Of a stretch of 64,000 bases of DNA, positions 62,598-64,000 are shown one piece after another. The stretch is taken from NCBI GenBank assembly GCA_963700185.1, contig CAVOWP010000031.1, forward strand, positions 186,001-250,000. The letters run 5' to 3'. Position numbers and translations under genes: made by a program. Below the pieces are notes generated by a model. The model had not been told where the DNA came from. It saw only the letters and a list, made by a program, of their open reading frames with translations, and ran no database searches. The stretch comes from AP-15 sp963700185. GTDB taxonomy: Bacteria > Pseudomonadota > Alphaproteobacteria > ATCC43930 > CGMCC-115725. How positions within the stretch are numbered: the first letter of the stretch is position 1; each line of letters opens with the position of its first letter.

Positions 62598-62655
62598 GAC
62601 TTAAAATCTGCTCCGGGAAACCGGGTGCGGGTTCGAGTTCCCGCCGTCCGCACCA
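62598..62655 (+). other. 3' fragment of tRNA-Leu(UAA), attachment site of the element
   Basis: The sequence reads an anticodon loop (CTTAAAA, anticodon TAA) with part of its stem, a variable arm (CCGGGAAACCGGG), a T arm (GCGGG TTCGAGTT CCCGC), the acceptor strand CGTCCGC, A and CCA. The 5' half with the matching GCGGACG acceptor strand is absent, so this is a partial tRNA gene and not functional. The T loop has 8 bases instead of 7. Such 3' duplications mark one end of an element integrated in a tRNA gene. Confidence 0.75.
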
Positions 62656-63047
62656 GTTATATCAACGCTTGCGCGACACCGTCGCGGATCTCTGAGAGGC
62701 CATGCGAACCAGTTTGTTCCGGTCCTGTGTTGGCGACAGGGCGGATCGGCCGCCCCACGGCGGCCGCGCTCGCGGCGCTCGACTGGGGTCGCCTTTGGCC
62801 GTTTAACGGTCTAGTGCGCGTTCCAATCAAATTGCATCGCCTCCCAAGAGCGTCATCCGCGCGCTTGACCCGCGGATCTCTGAGATGGCCGGGTCAAGCC
62901 CGGCCATGACGAATTCACGAGCAATCCCATCTGATCGGAAACCGGTCTAATTGGTGTATTGGCCCCGGGATCTGCGCGGAGGCGGCGGAAGAGAGCCGCG
63001 CCCGAGAGGTGGCGGGGACGGGGCGCCCGGCACTATCATCGGCTCCG
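62656..63047. other. interval with a REP-like repeat pair
   Basis: No gene is visible between the tRNA fragment and the CapA remnant. At 62851-62911 there is a pair of hairpins in opposite orientation (GCGCGCTTGACCCGCGG and GGCCGGGTCAAGCCCGGCC, followed by ATGACG). The layout is that of 41388-41461. Confidence 0.6.
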
Positions 63048-63440
63048 ATGACCACTCCCGGTGCCGAGGATACCTTGAACCTCACCGTGCTGGGTCAGGC
63101 GTTGATCCAGCACGATTTGCGGGCCGGTTTCTGGCTTGATTTCCCGGCATTGGCGGCAATGTTCGGGCCGGCCGATGGGTGCTTTACGGATCTGGAGACG
63201 GCGATCCGCAGTCCCCGGGCGGGAGCGTCGGCGCGCGAGGGTGTTTTTCTGCATGCCGCCGATCCGGTGGTGTTGGATTGCCTGAAAGACCTGGCGATCT
63301 CGCTGTTGGCGGCTGATCTCGCCAGCCGCGGCCGCCCCTCGATCGCGCGCGGTGCGGATGCCCGGGCGATCCTCGATCGCCTCGCCGAGCTCTCGCACCC
63401 GTTCGGCACCGCGGTCAAAATTGCGGGCGAAGCCGCACTC
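63048..63440 (+). pseudogene. CapA-type capsule biosynthesis protein remnant with internal deletion
   Basis: From the ATG at 63048 the frame reads a CapA/PgsA-like start: LNLTVLGQALIQHDLRAGFW, MFGPADGCFTDLETAIRSP, GVFLHAADPVVLDCLKDLAISLLA. The next expected segment (ATANNHAFDLG) is missing. The frame instead passes straight into what looks like the family's C terminus (ADARAILDRLAELSHPFGTAV). About 300 residues are therefore deleted in frame. The frame stays open beyond 63440 only as the shadow of the antisense gene that follows. Confidence 0.55.
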
Positions 63441-63473
63441 ATTGCTGCGGAGCGAGGGCCACCAACCGCGGGC

Positions 63474-63845
63474 CTACCGACTATCGAATTTGGCGGTAAT
63501 GATCGCTTGCTTGCAGGCCTCGGAATATTCGGCGAAATGGTCCTTCATGCAGGCCTGGATGCGGCCCCCCCCGGGCTGAGCATCCGGACACGTCCGCTGG
63601 ACATCCGCCTTGCAGGCCCTGACCACCGCCACGCTGCTCAGCATGGCTCGCTTGCAGGGTTCGGAGAAGGCGGCGAAATTCTCTTTGACGCAGTCCCGCA
63701 ACCGTCCTTCGCCGGGTTGAACCCCGGCGCAATGCTGCTCGATCTCTGTTCCGCAGGCTTGGCGCACGGCGGCCCCCTGCGCCATTGCGCCGGCGGGCGC
63801 CATCAGCAAGAGGGACGCGACAGCGAGCCTCGGTATCGTATGCAT
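63474..63845 (-). CDS. secreted cysteine-rich repeat protein
   Basis: A 123-residue protein from the ATG at 63845, with a Sec signal (MHTIPRLAVASLLLMAPAGAMA). The mature part holds two Cys-rich repeats, each with four Cys: ACGTEIEQHCAGVQPGEGR to DCVKENFAAFSEPCKRA, and ACKADVQRTCPDAQPGGGR to ACMKDHFAEYSEACKQA. These match the cysteine-rich (GLG1-type) repeat domain found in many alphaproteobacterial exported proteins. Disulfides are likely, and the function is unknown. Confidence 0.85.
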   Translation of the reverse strand: MHTIPRLAVASLLLMAPAGAMAQGAAVRQACGTEIEQHCAGVQPGEGRLRDCVKENFAAFSEPCKRAMLSSVAVVRACKADVQRTCPDAQPGGGRIQACMKDHFAEYSEACKQAIITAKFDSR

Positions 63846-63849
63846 GCCG

Positions 63850-64000
63850 TCACCCTTCCGGCATGCCGGCCCGGCGCAGACCCGGGAAATAGGTCGCTTC
63901 GGCCAAGGCACGGATCTTTGGTTCGTCGTACCAGGTCGATTTCTCGACGCTCGCCAGGCTGGAATAACTCTTGCTCAATCGCTGTGCCTCGGCGAGCTCT
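63850..64000 (-). CDS. C-terminal part of an unidentified protein (partial at window edge)
   Basis: The frame is open from the right edge and ends at a TGA at 63850. The visible residues include LSKSYSSLASVEKSTWYDEP and ALAEATYFPGLRRAGMPEG. The ending YF-x-GLR-x-AGMPE is common at the C terminus of adenylate/guanylate cyclase proteins with helical repeats in this class, which is my best guess. The next gene starts 5 bp downstream on the same strand. Confidence 0.5.
   Translation of the reverse strand, partial: ELAEAQRLSKSYSSLASVEKSTWYDEPKIRALAEATYFPGLRRAGMPEG

Larger units (their letters stand above)
53087..62655. mobile_element. integrated mobile element beside a tRNA-Leu(UAA) 3' fragment, satellite-like gene content
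   Basis: The right border is set by a duplicated 3' part of tRNA-Leu(UAA) at 62598-62655, directly beside a tyrosine integrase. The left border is inferred from the truncated dioxygenase and is uncertain. Inside lie the integrase, small unknowns, an AlpA-type HTH protein, a SpoVG-like protein, two replication-type proteins, a serine recombinase and an MT-A70 methyltransferase. No capsid, portal, terminase or conjugation gene is visible. The order int - alpA - replication genes - structured non-coding DNA resembles phage-inducible satellites or small integrative mobilisable elements. Confidence 0.6.

Noticed and set aside
63048..64000. An open plus-strand frame from the CapA remnant to the window end
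   Set aside because: After about 63440 it is antisense to the Cys-rich repeat protein and its neighbour and has no family resemblance.
1..64000. CRISPR arrays, rRNA genes and complete tRNA genes
   Set aside because: I looked for regularly spaced repeats and for cloverleaf-forming sequences. I found only short palindromic repeats, one 3x11-bp tandem repeat and one partial tRNA.

Overview
This 64 kb window is high-GC DNA from an alphaproteobacterium, most likely Rhodospirillales- or Rhizobiales-like. The protein families support this: an octaprenyl diphosphate synthase, the two-subunit glycyl-tRNA synthetase (glyQ and glyS), PhaR with a PHA-synthase-like enzyme, SCO1 with a PCuAC copper chaperone, a Liv-type ABC importer and several Tat-like exported enzymes. 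So do the many short palindromic intergenic repeats built on GC-rich arms. The genus cannot be fixed from the sequence alone.

Layout. 0-7.4 kb holds housekeeping and membrane genes: an outer-membrane barrel end, an MFS carrier, an exported superoxide dismutase, a crotonase, a polyprenyl synthase, a DUF2007 protein with a methyltransferase, an S49 protease and glyQ. At 7.4-7.9 kb a GIY-YIG nuclease gene between palindromic repeats separates glyQ from glyS. 7.9-20 kb holds glyS, ppdK, a broken PHA-synthase-like gene with an intact phaR, a GST, mepA, a copper-delivery pair (PCuAC, SCO1) and cinA. A complete IS630-type element lies at 20.2-21.4 kb. 21.6-33.4 kb holds an RND efflux operon, a beta carbonic anhydrase, an SDR, a PEP mutase/isocitrate-lyase-family enzyme and a livKHMGF-like operon. 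33.4-35.6 kb is an accessory island with an IS1380-type remnant and two AT-richer secreted unknowns, one with a three-fold DHHI repeat. 35.7-43.5 kb holds tungstate-type transporter parts, an exported phosphatase-like protein, a TetR regulator, a toxin-antitoxin pair, a sulfatase and a methylase fragment. 43.9-49.1 kb is a probable catabolic cluster: amidohydrolase, two cytochromes P450, two different ferredoxins and a crotonase. 49.3-52.9 kb is a KaiC-like ATPase coupled to a hybrid histidine kinase. 53.1-62.7 kb is an integrated element next to a tRNA-Leu(UAA) 3' fragment. It carries an integrase, an AlpA-type regulator, a SpoVG-like protein, a replication ATPase, a serine recombinase and an MT-A70 methyltransferase, but no capsid or tail genes that I can see. 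62.8-64 kb holds a CapA remnant, a Cys-rich repeat protein and a partial gene.

An overriding feature is the number of reading frames broken by a single base. About a dozen otherwise conserved genes resume in the neighbouring frame after one extra or one missing base, often in a short homopolymer. Either the assembly has uncorrected indel errors or the genome is decaying. I mark these genes as frameshifted over their full reconstructed extent.
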